Shown: piece by piece, positions 33,291 through 42,660 of the stretch
How positions within the stretch are numbered: position 1 is the first letter of the stretch
Layout: every line of letters begins with the position of its first letter
NCBI RefSeq assembly: GCF_023008245.1
Contig: NZ_CP090145.1
Location: forward strand, 1,860,001 to 1,924,000
Source: Flavobacterium sediminilitoris
Lineage (GTDB): Bacteria; Bacteroidota; Bacteroidia; Flavobacteriales; Flavobacteriaceae
Length of the DNA stretch: 64,000 nucleotides
Direction of reading: 5' to 3'
Program-made: the position numbers and the translations under genes
The notes under the pieces: model-generated
Databases searched by the model: none
The model's input: the letters and a program-made list of their open reading frames with translations, nothing else
What the model was told of the DNA's origin: nothing

Positions 33291-33857
33291 TTATATTTCA
33301 GTCATTAATTTTTCTAAGCTCCATACTGTTGCAAATTCTTCATTTAGGTTTGCAAGTGTTGTTAAATGGATAATTTCTGAATCATATTTTTCTCCGTTAA
33401 TTCCTATTCGATCAAATGTAGCTGTTGCATCTGAAATTAAATACGTTTCGTATCCGAAGTTTCCAGCCATTCTGGTTGTTGTTGATACGCAATGATTTGT
33501 TGTTATTCCAACAATGACTAAAGTATTAATGTTTAGATTGTCTAATTGTTCTTTTAAATCGGTTCCGATAAAAGCACTATTTACGTTTTTTGTGATTATA
33601 GGTTCGTTTTTTAGTGGAGTTACGTGTTCATTGAATTGAAATCCTTCATTTGAGATATGTAATTTAGAATTTAAATTTGTTGAACTATGTCTGATGTGAA
33701 ATACGGGTAAGTTTAATTTTCGCCATTGATTTAAAATTTGACCGCAAATGGCTTCTGCATTTTTATTATTTCTATTTCCACCCCAATATTCTTCATCTAA
33801 GAAAGCTTTTTGTACATCGATTAAGATTAAAGCAGGATTTTTTTTTCGAAGATTCAT
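33291..33857 (-). CDS. Isochorismatase-family cysteine hydrolase
   Basis: 188 residues with the layout of this family: catalytic Asp in ALILIDVQKAFLD (about residue 14), a Lys in the middle (TKNVNSAF), and the nucleophile Cys in VGITTNHCVSTTTRMAG followed by GYETYLISDATATF. Relatives hydrolyse nicotinamide, isochorismate or other amides; the exact substrate cannot be told. It lies upstream of the PEP-mutase-like gene on the same strand, 117 bp away. Confidence 0.87.
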   Translation of the reverse strand: MNLRKKNPALILIDVQKAFLDEEYWGGNRNNKNAEAICGQILNQWRKLNLPVFHIRHSSTNLNSKLHISNEGFQFNEHVTPLKNEPIITKNVNSAFIGTDLKEQLDNLNINTLVIVGITTNHCVSTTTRMAGNFGYETYLISDATATFDRIGINGEKYDSEIIHLTTLANLNEEFATVWSLEKLMTEI

Positions 33858-33999
33858 GTATAGTTTAGCTAGATTAATAATTACACTATGCTTTTAAGTG
33901 TATTTTTATTTTCAAATATAGAGAAAATAAACAAAAAACTATGGGAAAGGATTTTAGTTTTGATGTAATGAAAATGAATCATGAAGTATAGTGTTCCTA

Positions 34000-35100
34000 C
34001 TACTTTGGTATTGTTAATTTGAATTTTTCGAAGGTTTCTCCGTTGTATTTATATGTGCCATCATTATGTGTTGCAATCCACAGATTCCCTTGATTATCAT
34101 TATAAATTGCAAATAACAGAATTTCTTTTTCTTCATTTTTAATAGGATACTGAATAAGTTCTTTTCCGTTGTTTTTCCAAATGCCATCATTATAACTAAT
34201 CATCCATAAATCATTATGATTGTCAATTGTCATTGACATAAAATATAGATTCTTTTTTCTATTGTTTTCAATCCCTTTTTCTCTTTTATAGTTAATTAGA
34301 TTAGTTTCATTATCTACTGTTTTATCAGGTAAGATTTTGTATTTATAAGTTGAATTGCAAATCCAGAAGTATCCTTCTTTATCTTCTATAATGGAACGAA
34401 TACCAAATGAACCGCCTTCTGGTGTTTCTGTTAAAAGCTTTTCATACATCCAACTTATTTTTTCTCCGTCAAAACGATAAATGCCTAAACTTGAAGTGCC
34501 AAACCAAAGTGTTCCTTTGTGATCTTTGTAGATTGAATAAATGCCATAAGGGTTATAAGAAATATTTGGATATTTTGAATGAAACTCATCTTCAAGCTGG
34601 CTTTTAGGAAATTTTAAATGGAATAAATTTTTACCATCATATCGATAAGGACCGTTATTATTCCATCCTATTCTAAACCATAAATCATTTGGTTCAAGTT
34701 TCCATTCGTTTTCACCTTCTATTATTTTTAATATTGTAAATTGTTGTCTGTCAAATTTGTTAACACCATCTGGTGTATCAAAAAAGAGATTGCCCCTCTT
34801 ATCTTCTTGATTTCCTAAAATAGAATAGCTAATTAATCCATCTTTTGAAGTATATAGAATAAGATTTTTTCCATTGTATTTATAAACGCCTTTTTCTTTG
34901 CTGCTAAACCAATAGTTGTTGTTTTTGTCTTGATAAATCAGAGTAGCTTTTGAATCGAGTTCATAAACTGTTTTTCCAATGGATTTTTTTTCAAGTTTTA
35001 AAGGAGTGGCATTGGTGTTTTTTTGTTCATTACAAGAAGAAAATACTGTTAGAATTGTAAAAAGTATTGACAAGATAAAAGGAGTGTTTATTAAAGTCAT
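34000..35100 (-). CDS. Lipoprotein with two-component-sensor-type beta-propeller repeats
   Basis: Start at 35100 chosen (366 residues), putting the lipoprotein signal (LFTILTVFSSCNEQ) at the N-terminus; the ORF from 35142 overlaps the end of the upstream paralogue. The rest is propeller repeats of the type YQDKNNNYWFSSKEKGVYKY, YKDHKGTLWFGTSSLGIYRF and YNDNQGNLWIATHNDGTYKY, the same blades that form the periplasmic input domain of hybrid sensor kinases in Bacteroidota. No kinase follows here, so it is a free-standing propeller, perhaps a surface or periplasmic ligand binder. Confidence 0.82.
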   Translation of the reverse strand: MTLINTPFILSILFTILTVFSSCNEQKNTNATPLKLEKKSIGKTVYELDSKATLIYQDKNNNYWFSSKEKGVYKYNGKNLILYTSKDGLISYSILGNQEDKRGNLFFDTPDGVNKFDRQQFTILKIIEGENEWKLEPNDLWFRIGWNNNGPYRYDGKNLFHLKFPKSQLEDEFHSKYPNISYNPYGIYSIYKDHKGTLWFGTSSLGIYRFDGEKISWMYEKLLTETPEGGSFGIRSIIEDKEGYFWICNSTYKYKILPDKTVDNETNLINYKREKGIENNRKKNLYFMSMTIDNHNDLWMISYNDGIWKNNGKELIQYPIKNEEKEILLFAIYNDNQGNLWIATHNDGTYKYNGETFEKFKLTIPK

Positions 35101-35122
35101 TTTAATAAGATTTAAGTTGAAC

Positions 35123-36226
35123 TTAATCATTCCATGGTCCATTTCTAGTTATATTTATGAATGATTTTCCATTGTAACGATAAGCTCCCATAAATCCTAC
35201 ACTCCAAATGCGTCCTTGATTGTCTTCTAAGATTTTAAAAGTAGCATTGTTTGAAAGTCCTTGCTCTGCGTGGAAATGAGTAAAGTTTTCTCCATCATAA
35301 CGATAAATACCTTCTCCTTTTACATTGAACCAAATGTTTTTGTTTTTATCTTCTGATATGTTCCAGATTTCTTTTCCAGTGATATTTCCTTTTTCTGTTA
35401 TATTTATAAAAGAATTACCGTTGAAATAACACAATCCATTATGAGTAGTAGCAAACCAAATATTTCCACTTGAATCTTCTATAATAGAATTCACATTATT
35501 ATTGCACAAACCATCTTTTTCAGAAATATTAGTTAATTTCTCACCATTATATATGTAAGCACCTCCATTAGTACCAAACCATAGTTGCCCTTTACTATCT
35601 TCCATGATAGAGTGTACTATTTTACTACTTGTAACACCTCTTGTGTTGTCTGGTTTAGCTTCAGGAATGTAAAAAGGAGTGAATTTTTCTCCATCAAAAC
35701 GGCTAACTCCTTGTAAAGTGCCTATCCAAATAATTCCATTAGTATCTATTGCCATACTCCTAACATTATTGCTAATTAGTTCTTGTTTCTCTGTGAAATT
35801 GGTAAAATAAGTGCCGTCATATTGAGTTATTCCTCCATCATGACCAATCCATAGGTTTCCTAATTGGTCTTCTATTATTACTGTTACAACAATTCTTTTT
35901 CCAAGATCATTTTTTATGTCGAAATAAATCAATTCCTCCCCGTTATAACGACAAAGACCGTTTTGAGTACCAAACCAGAAGAAATTATTTTTATCTTGAA
36001 ATATGGTACGGACTACTCCGCTAATTTGATTTCCTTGTGACTCTTTAACGTGAGGATCTGTTTTGAATTCAGGTAGGGTTTTTGCGGATAAACTAATGCT
36101 ATTAGCTAATACTTTAGTCTTTTCGGGAAATATTTTCGTTTCTTTTTGCCCATTGCATGATGATGAAATTGAAAAGATTAAAATAAATATAAATGATTTA
36201 CTTGTTAAAAGGCATTTTTTTATCAT
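35123..36226 (-). CDS. Lipoprotein with two-component-sensor-type beta-propeller repeats
   Basis: 367 residues, a paralogue of the following gene and 22 bp upstream of its start. Signal ending at SSSCNGQ gives a lipid-anchored N-terminus. The propeller repeats are very regular (FQDKNNFFWFGTQNGLCRYN, IEDQLGNLWIGHDGGITQY, AIDTNGIIWIGTLQGVSRF, MEDSKGQLWFGTNGGAYIYN, IEDSSGNIWFATTHNGLCYF). No kinase, membrane or response-regulator domain is attached or adjacent. Ligand unknown. Confidence 0.82.
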   Translation of the reverse strand: MIKKCLLTSKSFIFILIFSISSSCNGQKETKIFPEKTKVLANSISLSAKTLPEFKTDPHVKESQGNQISGVVRTIFQDKNNFFWFGTQNGLCRYNGEELIYFDIKNDLGKRIVVTVIIEDQLGNLWIGHDGGITQYDGTYFTNFTEKQELISNNVRSMAIDTNGIIWIGTLQGVSRFDGEKFTPFYIPEAKPDNTRGVTSSKIVHSIMEDSKGQLWFGTNGGAYIYNGEKLTNISEKDGLCNNNVNSIIEDSSGNIWFATTHNGLCYFNGNSFINITEKGNITGKEIWNISEDKNKNIWFNVKGEGIYRYDGENFTHFHAEQGLSNNATFKILEDNQGRIWSVGFMGAYRYNGKSFINITRNGPWND

Positions 36227-36345
36227 ACTGCTATATTTTTTATTTATAGTAATTTTTGTGTTTAACTTTACTGTAAATTTAAATAGCGAGATGGGGTAAA
36301 ATGTAAAAGAAGTGTAAATAATTGTAATTTTTTATAAATTTAAGG

Positions 36346-36879
36346 CTATTTGTATCTATTTTGTAGTGTCCAATAAATCATCTCATGGTCTCTTTTTGCT
36401 TCTATAAAGTTCAACTTTTTTATTAGATTGATAGAACCTGTGTTTTCAATTAAACATTTTGCTGTTATTTCTTTTATGAGTCCTGTTGAAAAAGCCCATT
36501 TTATAAGTTCTTTTGTTGCTTCTTCTGCATAACCATTTCTTCTTTCTTCTTCTATTATGCCATATCCAATGTCGATATTTTCTTCTTTATGGTTATATCC
36601 TTTAAATCCTAGATCTCCAATTATTTCTAATGTTTCTTTTTTTATAATCATCCAAGATTCAAATCCAGTAGGCGATTCAACTTGTGATAAGTTATTAATT
36701 ATTTTAGGTAAAGTCTCTATAACATCATTATCGGGCCAACTTTTTCCTCTTTTTAATCCCATGTCAAATAAATTGCTAAAATTTTTATTGATGATGTTTT
36801 CGCAAATTTGTATTGTATATGGAATTAAGATTAATCGTTCAGTTGTAAGTTTATCGATTTGTAAGGTTTGTATTTTCAA
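36346..36879 (-). CDS. GNAT-family N-acetyltransferase (RimJ/RimL-like)
   Basis: 177 residues starting KIQTLQIDKLTTERLILIPY, the usual opening of RimJ/RimL-like acetyltransferases. Acetyl-CoA-binding strand and loop are seen in IGYGIIEEERRNGYAEEATKELIKWAF, and ITAKCLIENTGSINLIKKLNF is the conserved late motif. Substrate is unknown. It stands alone, with at least 100 bp on each side. Confidence 0.88.
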   Translation of the reverse strand: MKIQTLQIDKLTTERLILIPYTIQICENIINKNFSNLFDMGLKRGKSWPDNDVIETLPKIINNLSQVESPTGFESWMIIKKETLEIIGDLGFKGYNHKEENIDIGYGIIEEERRNGYAEEATKELIKWAFSTGLIKEITAKCLIENTGSINLIKKLNFIEAKRDHEMIYWTLQNRYK

Positions 36880-36999
36880 TGTTTTTATACTATTTGTTCT
36901 TTCATATAAAGCTAATATTTTTTTTATAGAATGGATAATTTTATATTTAATTTTTTATATTCGTCTTTTAGGTAATCATAGCTCCAAATAAATCAACCA

Positions 37000-37794
37000 T
37001 TGCAGTATATTTTATTATTTTTAGGTTTAGCCTTTCTGGTTTTCTTTACTTATAATGTGGCTATAGAGCCTATTTATGCTTTCTTCTTTAGAAGACCTAT
37101 TTATGTGCATTTTTATCCTTTTCCAAAGAAGTTAAAATTGAGTCAAGTACAAATTTTGCACAATCAATTTGAATTTTATAAAAAATTATCGCCAAAAGAG
37201 AAAGTTTACTTTGAGCATAGAGTGGCTACTTTTATAACGCGATATTCTTTTCACGGAAATGAAGGATTAGTTGTGACTGATGAAATGAGAGTTTTAATAG
37301 CTGCAACGGCTATTATGCTAACTTTTGGAATGAGAAAGTATCTTTTTTCTGTAATAGATAAAATAGTTATATATCCAGATATTTATTATTCTAAAATGAA
37401 TGATGCCTATCATAAAGGAGAATTTAACCCTAGAATGAAAGCAATAGTATTTTCATGGAAAGATTTTATGGAAGGATATAATATAAGTAATGATAATTTA
37501 AATTTAGGATTACATGAATTTGGGCATGTATTGCATCATCAAGGATTGAAAAATACGGACACTTCTGCTACTATTTTTACTGTTACTTATGAGGAAATAA
37601 TGGAACAGGTAAAACATCCGCCAAACTATAAAAAACTTATCGCTTCTAATTATTTTAGGATTTATGCCTATACAAATGAGTTTGAATTTATTGCAGTAAT
37701 ATTAGAACACTTTTTTGAAACACCAGATCAATTTAAACAAGAGTTTCCAGAGTTATATGACAAAGTCAAAATAATGATTAATTTTAAAGGCTAA
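37000..37794 (+). CDS. MtfA-like (M90) zinc peptidase with N-terminal membrane segment
   Basis: 264 residues starting at a TTG codon (no in-frame ATG lies upstream before the stop at 36979). A membrane helix (about 3-20) comes first, then a soluble domain with the metal site HEFGH (in LGLHEFGHVLHHQG) and a downstream Glu (EFIAVILEHFFETPDQF), the HExxH plus distal Glu pattern of M90 peptidases related to MtfA. Such proteins exist in many Bacteroidota; substrates are not established. The gene is monocistronic. Confidence 0.8.
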   Translation: MQYILLFLGLAFLVFFTYNVAIEPIYAFFFRRPIYVHFYPFPKKLKLSQVQILHNQFEFYKKLSPKEKVYFEHRVATFITRYSFHGNEGLVVTDEMRVLIAATAIMLTFGMRKYLFSVIDKIVIYPDIYYSKMNDAYHKGEFNPRMKAIVFSWKDFMEGYNISNDNLNLGLHEFGHVLHHQGLKNTDTSATIFTVTYEEIMEQVKHPPNYKKLIASNYFRIYAYTNEFEFIAVILEHFFETPDQFKQEFPELYDKVKIMINFKG

Positions 37795-37957
37795 ATAATT
37801 CTTCCATATTTAGATATAATGATTGTTATTTGAAGTTTTGATATTTAGTATAACAAGGGAAAGTTTACAAAAGAGAAGTGTTGTTATAATTTCATGATTA
37901 TATTTTTAAATACTAAAATATAACCTTAACTTTATATTCTAGTAAAATTTTGAAATC

Positions 37958-38377
37958 ATGAGAAAGAAAGAACCGATAACAACAATTATGACAAAAGAAG
38001 TCATTACGTTAACTGTAACTGATGATTTAACTAAGGCAGAAAACTTATTTAAAAAATATCATATCCGTCATATTCCTGTGGTAAATGGAAATAAGATAAT
38101 CGGGATATTGAGTTATACAGATTTACTGAGAATTTCATTTGTTGATGCAATAGATGATGAAAGTGGAATTATTGATGCAACAGTTTATAATATGTTTACT
38201 GTGGAGCAAGTAATGGCTAAGAATGTGGTTACTATAACGCCAACAACGACTATAAAAGAAGCCGCAGAAATATTAGCTAGTAAAGAATTTCATGCATTAC
38301 CAGTTGTTGAAGGAAAATTATTAGTAGGAATTGTTACCACAACCGATTTAATAAAGTATTTAATAGAACAATATTAA
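37958..38377 (+). CDS. Protein with a pair of CBS domains
   Basis: 139 residues made of two CBS motifs (about 8-60: TTIMTKEVITLTVTDDLTKA, HIPVVNGNKIIGILSYTDLL; about 75-137: EQVMAKNVVTITPTTTIKEA, ALPVVEGKLLVGIVTTTDLI). Together they form a Bateman module that binds adenosine nucleotides. No enzymatic domain is attached, so it may regulate a partner. A hairpin follows the stop codon and serves also the convergent rpe gene. Confidence 0.9.
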   Translation: MRKKEPITTIMTKEVITLTVTDDLTKAENLFKKYHIRHIPVVNGNKIIGILSYTDLLRISFVDAIDDESGIIDATVYNMFTVEQVMAKNVVTITPTTTIKEAAEILASKEFHALPVVEGKLLVGIVTTTDLIKYLIEQY

Positions 38378-38378
38378 A

Positions 38379-38412
38379 AAGTCTGCTAGATATAATTACC
38401 TAACAGACTTGA
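38379..38412. terminator. Bidirectional terminator between the CBS gene and rpe
   Basis: AAGTCTGCTAG and CTAACAGACTT can pair (one mismatch) around an AT-rich loop, directly between the two convergent genes. Confidence 0.65.
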
Positions 38413-38418
38413 TATTTA

Positions 38419-39078
38419 TTATTTACTGATTTCTTTTAAATTTGCTATAGTAGCGATAGGATCATTTGCTCCAAAAACATAACTACCTGCTACTAATACA
38501 TCAGCACCTGCGTCAGCTAGTTGTTTTGCATTCTGATTTGTTACACCACCATCAATTTCTATTAAGGTATTAGCACCATTTCTAGTGATAATCTCTTTTA
38601 ATTGTTTAACTTTTTTATATGTATTTTCAATAAATGATTGTCCTCCAAAACCTGGATTTACACTCATAATACATACTAAATCTATATCATTAATAGTATC
38701 TTCTAATAGAGAAACATTAGTATGAGGATTAATAGCAACACCTGCTTTCATTCCTTCTGCTTTTATAGCTTGTAATGAACGATGTAAGTGAGTACAAGCT
38801 TCATAATGTACGGTTAAGATATCTGCACCTAATTTTTTAAATGTAGAAATATAACGATCAGGATCTACAATCATTAAATGAACGTCAATAGTTTTTTTAG
38901 CATGTTTTGTAATAGCTCCTAAAACAGGCATACCAAATGATATATTTGGTACAAAAACACCATCCATAATATCTATATGAAACCAGTCGGCTTCACTTTT
39001 GTTAATCATTTCAATGTCACGTTGTAAATTAGCAAAGTCAGCCGCTAAAACTGAAGGAGCAATAAGTGTATTTTTCAT
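38419..39078 (-). CDS. rpe: Ribulose-phosphate 3-epimerase
   Basis: 219 residues, a complete TIM-barrel: APSVLAADFANLQRDIEMI, ADWFHIDIMDGVFVPNISFG (metal-binding His and Asp), TIDVHLMIVDPDRYI, CIMSVNPGFGGQSFIE and IEIDGGVTNQNA followed by AGADVLVAGSYVFG. It interconverts ribulose 5-phosphate and xylulose 5-phosphate in the pentose phosphate pathway, in the cytoplasm. A TATCTTTG box precedes it. Confidence 0.95.
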   Translation of the reverse strand: MKNTLIAPSVLAADFANLQRDIEMINKSEADWFHIDIMDGVFVPNISFGMPVLGAITKHAKKTIDVHLMIVDPDRYISTFKKLGADILTVHYEACTHLHRSLQAIKAEGMKAGVAINPHTNVSLLEDTINDIDLVCIMSVNPGFGGQSFIENTYKKVKQLKEIITRNGANTLIEIDGGVTNQNAKQLADAGADVLVAGSYVFGANDPIATIANLKEISK

Positions 39079-39132
39079 TGTGTGTGTTGTTTAATCTGAA
39101 TTTATTACAGATACTTTTAATTAGTTGTGATG

Positions 39133-39140
39133 CAAAGATA
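39133..39140 (-). promoter_or_regulatory. Probable primary-sigma -7 box (TATCTTTG) of rpe
   Basis: On the minus strand TATCTTTG matches the Bacteroidota TAnnTTTG consensus, 55 bases before the rpe start codon. The matching -33 TTTG box is not clear. Confidence 0.5.
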
Positions 39141-39183
39141 CTTTTTCCTTTAATTGTTTAAAAGTTTATTCTGTATAAAAGTA

Positions 39184-39208
39184 AAACCTCGGTAATCAGC
39201 CGAGGTTT
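39184..39208 (-). terminator. rpoD intrinsic terminator
   Basis: AAACCTCGG (39184-39192) and CCGAGGTTT (39200-39208) form a 9-bp G+C-rich stem; on the minus strand it is followed by TTTTACTTTT. It lies between rpoD and the rpe promoter. Confidence 0.85.
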
Positions 39209-39349
39209 CAATCATCAATCAAAAAACGAACAGTTATTGAAACTGTTGTTGCTTTAAATATTGTTAATTTTAAATTCTTTTTTGTTTCGTAAATTCAAAT
39301 TTTCAATTTTCTTGAATATAAGAATGAAATTAAAAAAAGATATTGAAAA

Positions 39350-40213
39350 CTATCCTAAATAGGTTTTTAGTATTTTACTTCTAGAAGTATGTTTCAATCT
39401 TCTGATTGCTTTTTCTTTAATTTGGCGAACACGTTCACGCGTTAAATCAAAAGTTTCACCAATTTCTTCTAAAGTCATAGGATGTTGATCACCTAATCCG
39501 AAATATAAACGAACCACATCAGCTTCTCTAGGAGTTAATGTTTCTAAAGCTCTTTCAATTTCAGTTTGTAATGATTCATGGATTAACTCTCTATCAGGAT
39601 TTGGAGATTCTCCAGAACGTAAAACGTCATAAAGGTTAGAATCTTCACCTTCAACAAGAGGAGCATCCATTGATAAATGACGACCAGAGTTTTTCATAGA
39701 CTCTTTTACATCATTTACGGTCATATCTAGTTCTTTTGCAATTTCTTCAGCAGAAGGTGCGCGCTCACTAGATTGCTCTAATAAGGCATACATTTTGTTA
39801 ATTTTATTGATAGAACCAATTTTATTTAATGGTAAACGTACAATACGTGATTGTTCAGCAAGAGCTTGAAGAATTGATTGACGAATCCACCAAACTGCGT
39901 ACGAGATGAACTTGAAACCACGAGTTTCATCAAAACGTTGAGCCGCTTTAATTAGACCAAGATTTCCTTCGTTAATTAAATCGGGTAGAGTAAGTCCTTG
40001 ATTTTGGTATTGCTTAGCAACAGAAACCACGAAACGTAAATTAGCTTTTGTTAATTTTTCAAGTGCTCTTTGATCACCTGCTTTTATACGTTGTGCTAAT
40101 TCTACTTCTTCATCCGCAGTAATAAGGTCAACTTTTCCAATTTCTTGTAGATATTTGTCTAAGGAAGCAGTTTCACGATTCGTTACCTGCTTGGTAATTT
40201 TGAGTTGTCTCAT
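39350..40213 (-). CDS. rpoD: Primary RNA polymerase sigma factor
   Basis: 287 residues, the short form typical of Bacteroidota. Region 1.2 ([30 protein letters not shown]), region 2 ([48 protein letters not shown]), region 3 and region 4 ([45 protein letters not shown]) are all present. It lacks the long acidic region 1.1 of proteobacterial RpoD. It should recognise the TTTG/TAnnTTTG promoters of the housekeeping genes in this window. Confidence 0.96.
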   Translation of the reverse strand: MRQLKITKQVTNRETASLDKYLQEIGKVDLITADEEVELAQRIKAGDQRALEKLTKANLRFVVSVAKQYQNQGLTLPDLINEGNLGLIKAAQRFDETRGFKFISYAVWWIRQSILQALAEQSRIVRLPLNKIGSINKINKMYALLEQSSERAPSAEEIAKELDMTVNDVKESMKNSGRHLSMDAPLVEGEDSNLYDVLRSGESPNPDRELIHESLQTEIERALETLTPREADVVRLYFGLGDQHPMTLEEIGETFDLTRERVRQIKEKAIRRLKHTSRSKILKTYLG

Positions 40214-40295
40214 CTATATTATCCCTCTTGATTTTAAGTGTTCTGTTTGTTATACGTAAGAGGTTGTAAAAAAGTTACAAAAAAAATGATTTTTT

Positions 40296-41243
40296 TTATT
40301 CGATAATATAATTTTCAACTTTGTTCTTGTAGAACTCAATTTTTTGATGCATTCTGTTAAAGAAAATTTTTTGATCTTTTTTGCCCGCTTTAGAAATTGA
40401 CATGGAGTTTTTTAATTGATTTTGAATGAATTCTTTTTCTTCTTGACAAATTTTCACATCTGATGTAACATAATAACTTAGCATGTTATGAGGTATAAAA
40501 AAAGATGAATGATATTCATTAGCAAACAAAACAGTATTATTTAAAACTAATAATTCATTATAGAATATTTCAAAATTAGTAGTATCTTTTTTTATTTCAA
40601 TTTCTATAGATGCGATTATGTTTTTGATATCATTAATAATTAAGAGGGCATTTTCATAACTTAACAAACCAGCTTCATAGAAATAATACATTTGTTGTAA
40701 GGAACTATTAATGGTTGTATCATTCCAGATTTCTGTTCGTTTTACATTTTCAAATATAGCGACTAAGTTAGTAGATTCTTGTAACATGGATTCTTCTATG
40801 ACAAAATTTTCGAAGCTTAAGTTTTGGTCAGATGTTAAGATGTTTAACCAAACATATATTTTAAATTTTGACAATAAACTACCTCCAATGGTGTAATGCA
40901 AAGGAATATCTTTAGCAGAATAATAAACATAAGAATCAGATGATTTGTATTGGCTCAATAAAGAAGCTGATTTTTCTAAGTATAACTTAAAATCGGAAAT
41001 AGATTTTATAGTTTTTGTTTTTTCTAGTACATATTTATTTCCATTTCTGAATAAAGTATCCATAGAAATGTCATAATGATTACAAAGTGCTATAGTTTCA
41101 TCAATTGAAAATTTGCTTTTTAGAGATATTCTTCTGTGTGAAGCATCGTAACTTATACCTAATACTTTTGCTAATTCGTCTAAGAGCGATACGTTTTTTA
41201 CTTTCTGTTGAATTGCTTTTAATAATAAGTCTTGATTTTTCAT
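40296..41243 (-). CDS. Helix-turn-helix protein of unknown target
   Basis: 315 residues. The N-terminal part (about 18-60: LLDELAKVLGISYDASHRRISLKSKFSIDETIALC) looks like a helix-turn-helix of the BetR/XRE type. The remaining 250 residues are mostly helical with no recognised domain and no membrane segment. It is divergent from a fatty acid desaturase, with 99 bp between the start codons, so it may regulate it; repeats of TTTGTGATT in that gap (near 41242 and 41296) could be binding sites. Both statements are inference. Confidence 0.65.
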   Translation of the reverse strand: MKNQDLLLKAIQQKVKNVSLLDELAKVLGISYDASHRRISLKSKFSIDETIALCNHYDISMDTLFRNGNKYVLEKTKTIKSISDFKLYLEKSASLLSQYKSSDSYVYYSAKDIPLHYTIGGSLLSKFKIYVWLNILTSDQNLSFENFVIEESMLQESTNLVAIFENVKRTEIWNDTTINSSLQQMYYFYEAGLLSYENALLIINDIKNIIASIEIEIKKDTTNFEIFYNELLVLNNTVLFANEYHSSFFIPHNMLSYYVTSDVKICQEEKEFIQNQLKNSMSISKAGKKDQKIFFNRMHQKIEFYKNKVENYIIE

Positions 41244-41342
41244 TTTGTGATTTTCGCAAATACAAATATAATTAATATTGTTTACTGCAAATTAATTTGT
41301 GATTAATAAAATAGTTTTGAATTAGAAATTAAAGTTTAATTT

Positions 41343-42416
41343 ATGAAAGCAAAATATTTTAATAAATCAGAATCAGAGAAACTCTTTTTTTTAGTTTTAA
41401 AACAAAGAGTTTACAATAAGTTGGGAGATGGTCTAATTCATCATGGTAATTTTAAATTTTGGGCTAAAGGTATTTTTTGGTTTTCGTTATGTTACTTGTC
41501 TTATTCATTGCTTTTTTTAGATGGTATAACAGGAATAGAATTTTGGCTTAGTTATTTAGTATTTCAATTGTCGGGACTTTTAATTGGTTTTAGTTTAGGT
41601 CACGATGCAAGTCATAATACAGCATTTAAGAATAAAAAATTAAATAGCATATTGCATTTTATTAGTTTTTTAACTGTAGGAATAGATCCTATGTTGTGGG
41701 GATTACGGCATATTCGTTCACATCATCTTTATGCGAATGTAGAAGGAAGTGATGTTGATATAGATAAAAATCCACTTTTAAGGCTAAGTCCGACGCATCC
41801 TTGGGGATCAAAGCATAAATATCAAGTTTATTACGCTCCTTTTGTGTATATGTTGACTTTATTGCATTCTGTTTTTGTTAGTGATTGGATATATTTGTTT
41901 TCAAAAGAGTATGATTGGATGAAAAAAGGATTTTCAAAACGAGAGTTATATACAAGATTTTTCCTTTATAAGGTTTTATATTTTTCTATAGTATTGATCT
42001 TTCCAATGTTTTATTCTTCTTTAGGGTGGTTATTTGTTTTATTTGCTTTTTTGTCTTCAAGTGCTTTTACATCACTAATTTTTATAATCATGTTGGTTGG
42101 GACTCATTTTTTTGAAGAAGCTGATTATCCCTTGCCTAAAGATGAAAACTTAGAACATTCATGGGCAGTTCATCAACTTTATACTAGTTGTGATTGGAAT
42201 GCAAACAAAAGTTGGGCAAGATTTTTTAGTGGAGGATCTAATTGTCATGCAGCACATCATTTATTTCCAAATATATGTCATGTAAACTATAAAGAAATTA
42301 ATGACATTATTAAAGAAACTACCACAGAATATGACTTACCTTATCATCATAAAACATTATTAGAGATGATACATTCACATTTTAAACATCTTAATAAAAT
42401 GGGTAAATTAAATTAA
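41343..42416 (+). CDS. Membrane fatty acid desaturase
   Basis: 357 residues. The three histidine boxes of membrane desaturases are complete: HDASH (87-91), HIRSHH (123-128) and HAAHH in SNCHAAHHLFPNICHV (about 300). Membrane segments lie at about 41-60, 69-86, 102-118 and 195-245. These di-iron enzymes insert a double bond into fatty-acyl chains in the inner membrane. The box pattern with Q/HxxHH near the C-terminus resembles acyl-lipid, front-end-type enzymes more than acyl-CoA delta-9 enzymes; position specificity is unknown. A TAGTTTTG box at 41312-41319 may be its promoter. Confidence 0.9.
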   Translation: MKAKYFNKSESEKLFFLVLKQRVYNKLGDGLIHHGNFKFWAKGIFWFSLCYLSYSLLFLDGITGIEFWLSYLVFQLSGLLIGFSLGHDASHNTAFKNKKLNSILHFISFLTVGIDPMLWGLRHIRSHHLYANVEGSDVDIDKNPLLRLSPTHPWGSKHKYQVYYAPFVYMLTLLHSVFVSDWIYLFSKEYDWMKKGFSKRELYTRFFLYKVLYFSIVLIFPMFYSSLGWLFVLFAFLSSSAFTSLIFIIMLVGTHFFEEADYPLPKDENLEHSWAVHQLYTSCDWNANKSWARFFSGGSNCHAAHHLFPNICHVNYKEINDIIKETTTEYDLPYHHKTLLEMIHSHFKHLNKMGKLN

Positions 42417-42426
42417 AAGAAAATTA

Positions 42427-42594
42427 ATGAAGACTTTACTTAAAAGAATAGGAGAGAAGTTCTATGAGAATTTTGATAATGTTAATTCTTTAGATTTGAT
42501 ACTTTATTCGGCAACTGTAAATATGTTGCAAAAGAAGCGCCATTTAATAATCAATAACTGTGTTGTTTGTAAGAAATGTAAAGTGAAAGGTTAA
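42427..42594 (+). CDS. Possible small Cys-motif protein after the desaturase
   Basis: 55 residues (MKTLLKRIGEKFYENFDNVN) ending in NNCVVCKKCKVKG, where CxxCxxC could bind metal. It starts 10 bp after the desaturase stop and so would share its transcript. No family is recognised; it may be real or chance. Confidence 0.4.
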   Translation: MKTLLKRIGEKFYENFDNVNSLDLILYSATVNMLQKKRHLIINNCVVCKKCKVKG

Positions 42595-42628
42595 AAAGAG
42601 TGATGGTGTTTTTTAAAATTTATATGAT

Positions 42629-42660
42629 GATACAGATTGTATAGTATTACAATCTGTATC
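42629..42660. terminator. Perfect inverted repeat, probable bidirectional terminator
   Basis: 42629-42641 pairs with 42648-42660 over 13 bp around a 6-base loop, between the desaturase unit and the convergent small lipoprotein, whose stop codon falls within it. Confidence 0.7.

Noticed and set aside
36557-36991. 144-residue plus-strand ORF
   Set aside because: Mostly antisense to the GNAT gene; only its tail enters free sequence and it shows no domain.
37865-37892. GTTTAC before the CBS gene
   Set aside because: The bases 15 further on do not contain the nnACnAA half, so it lacks the second part of the element.
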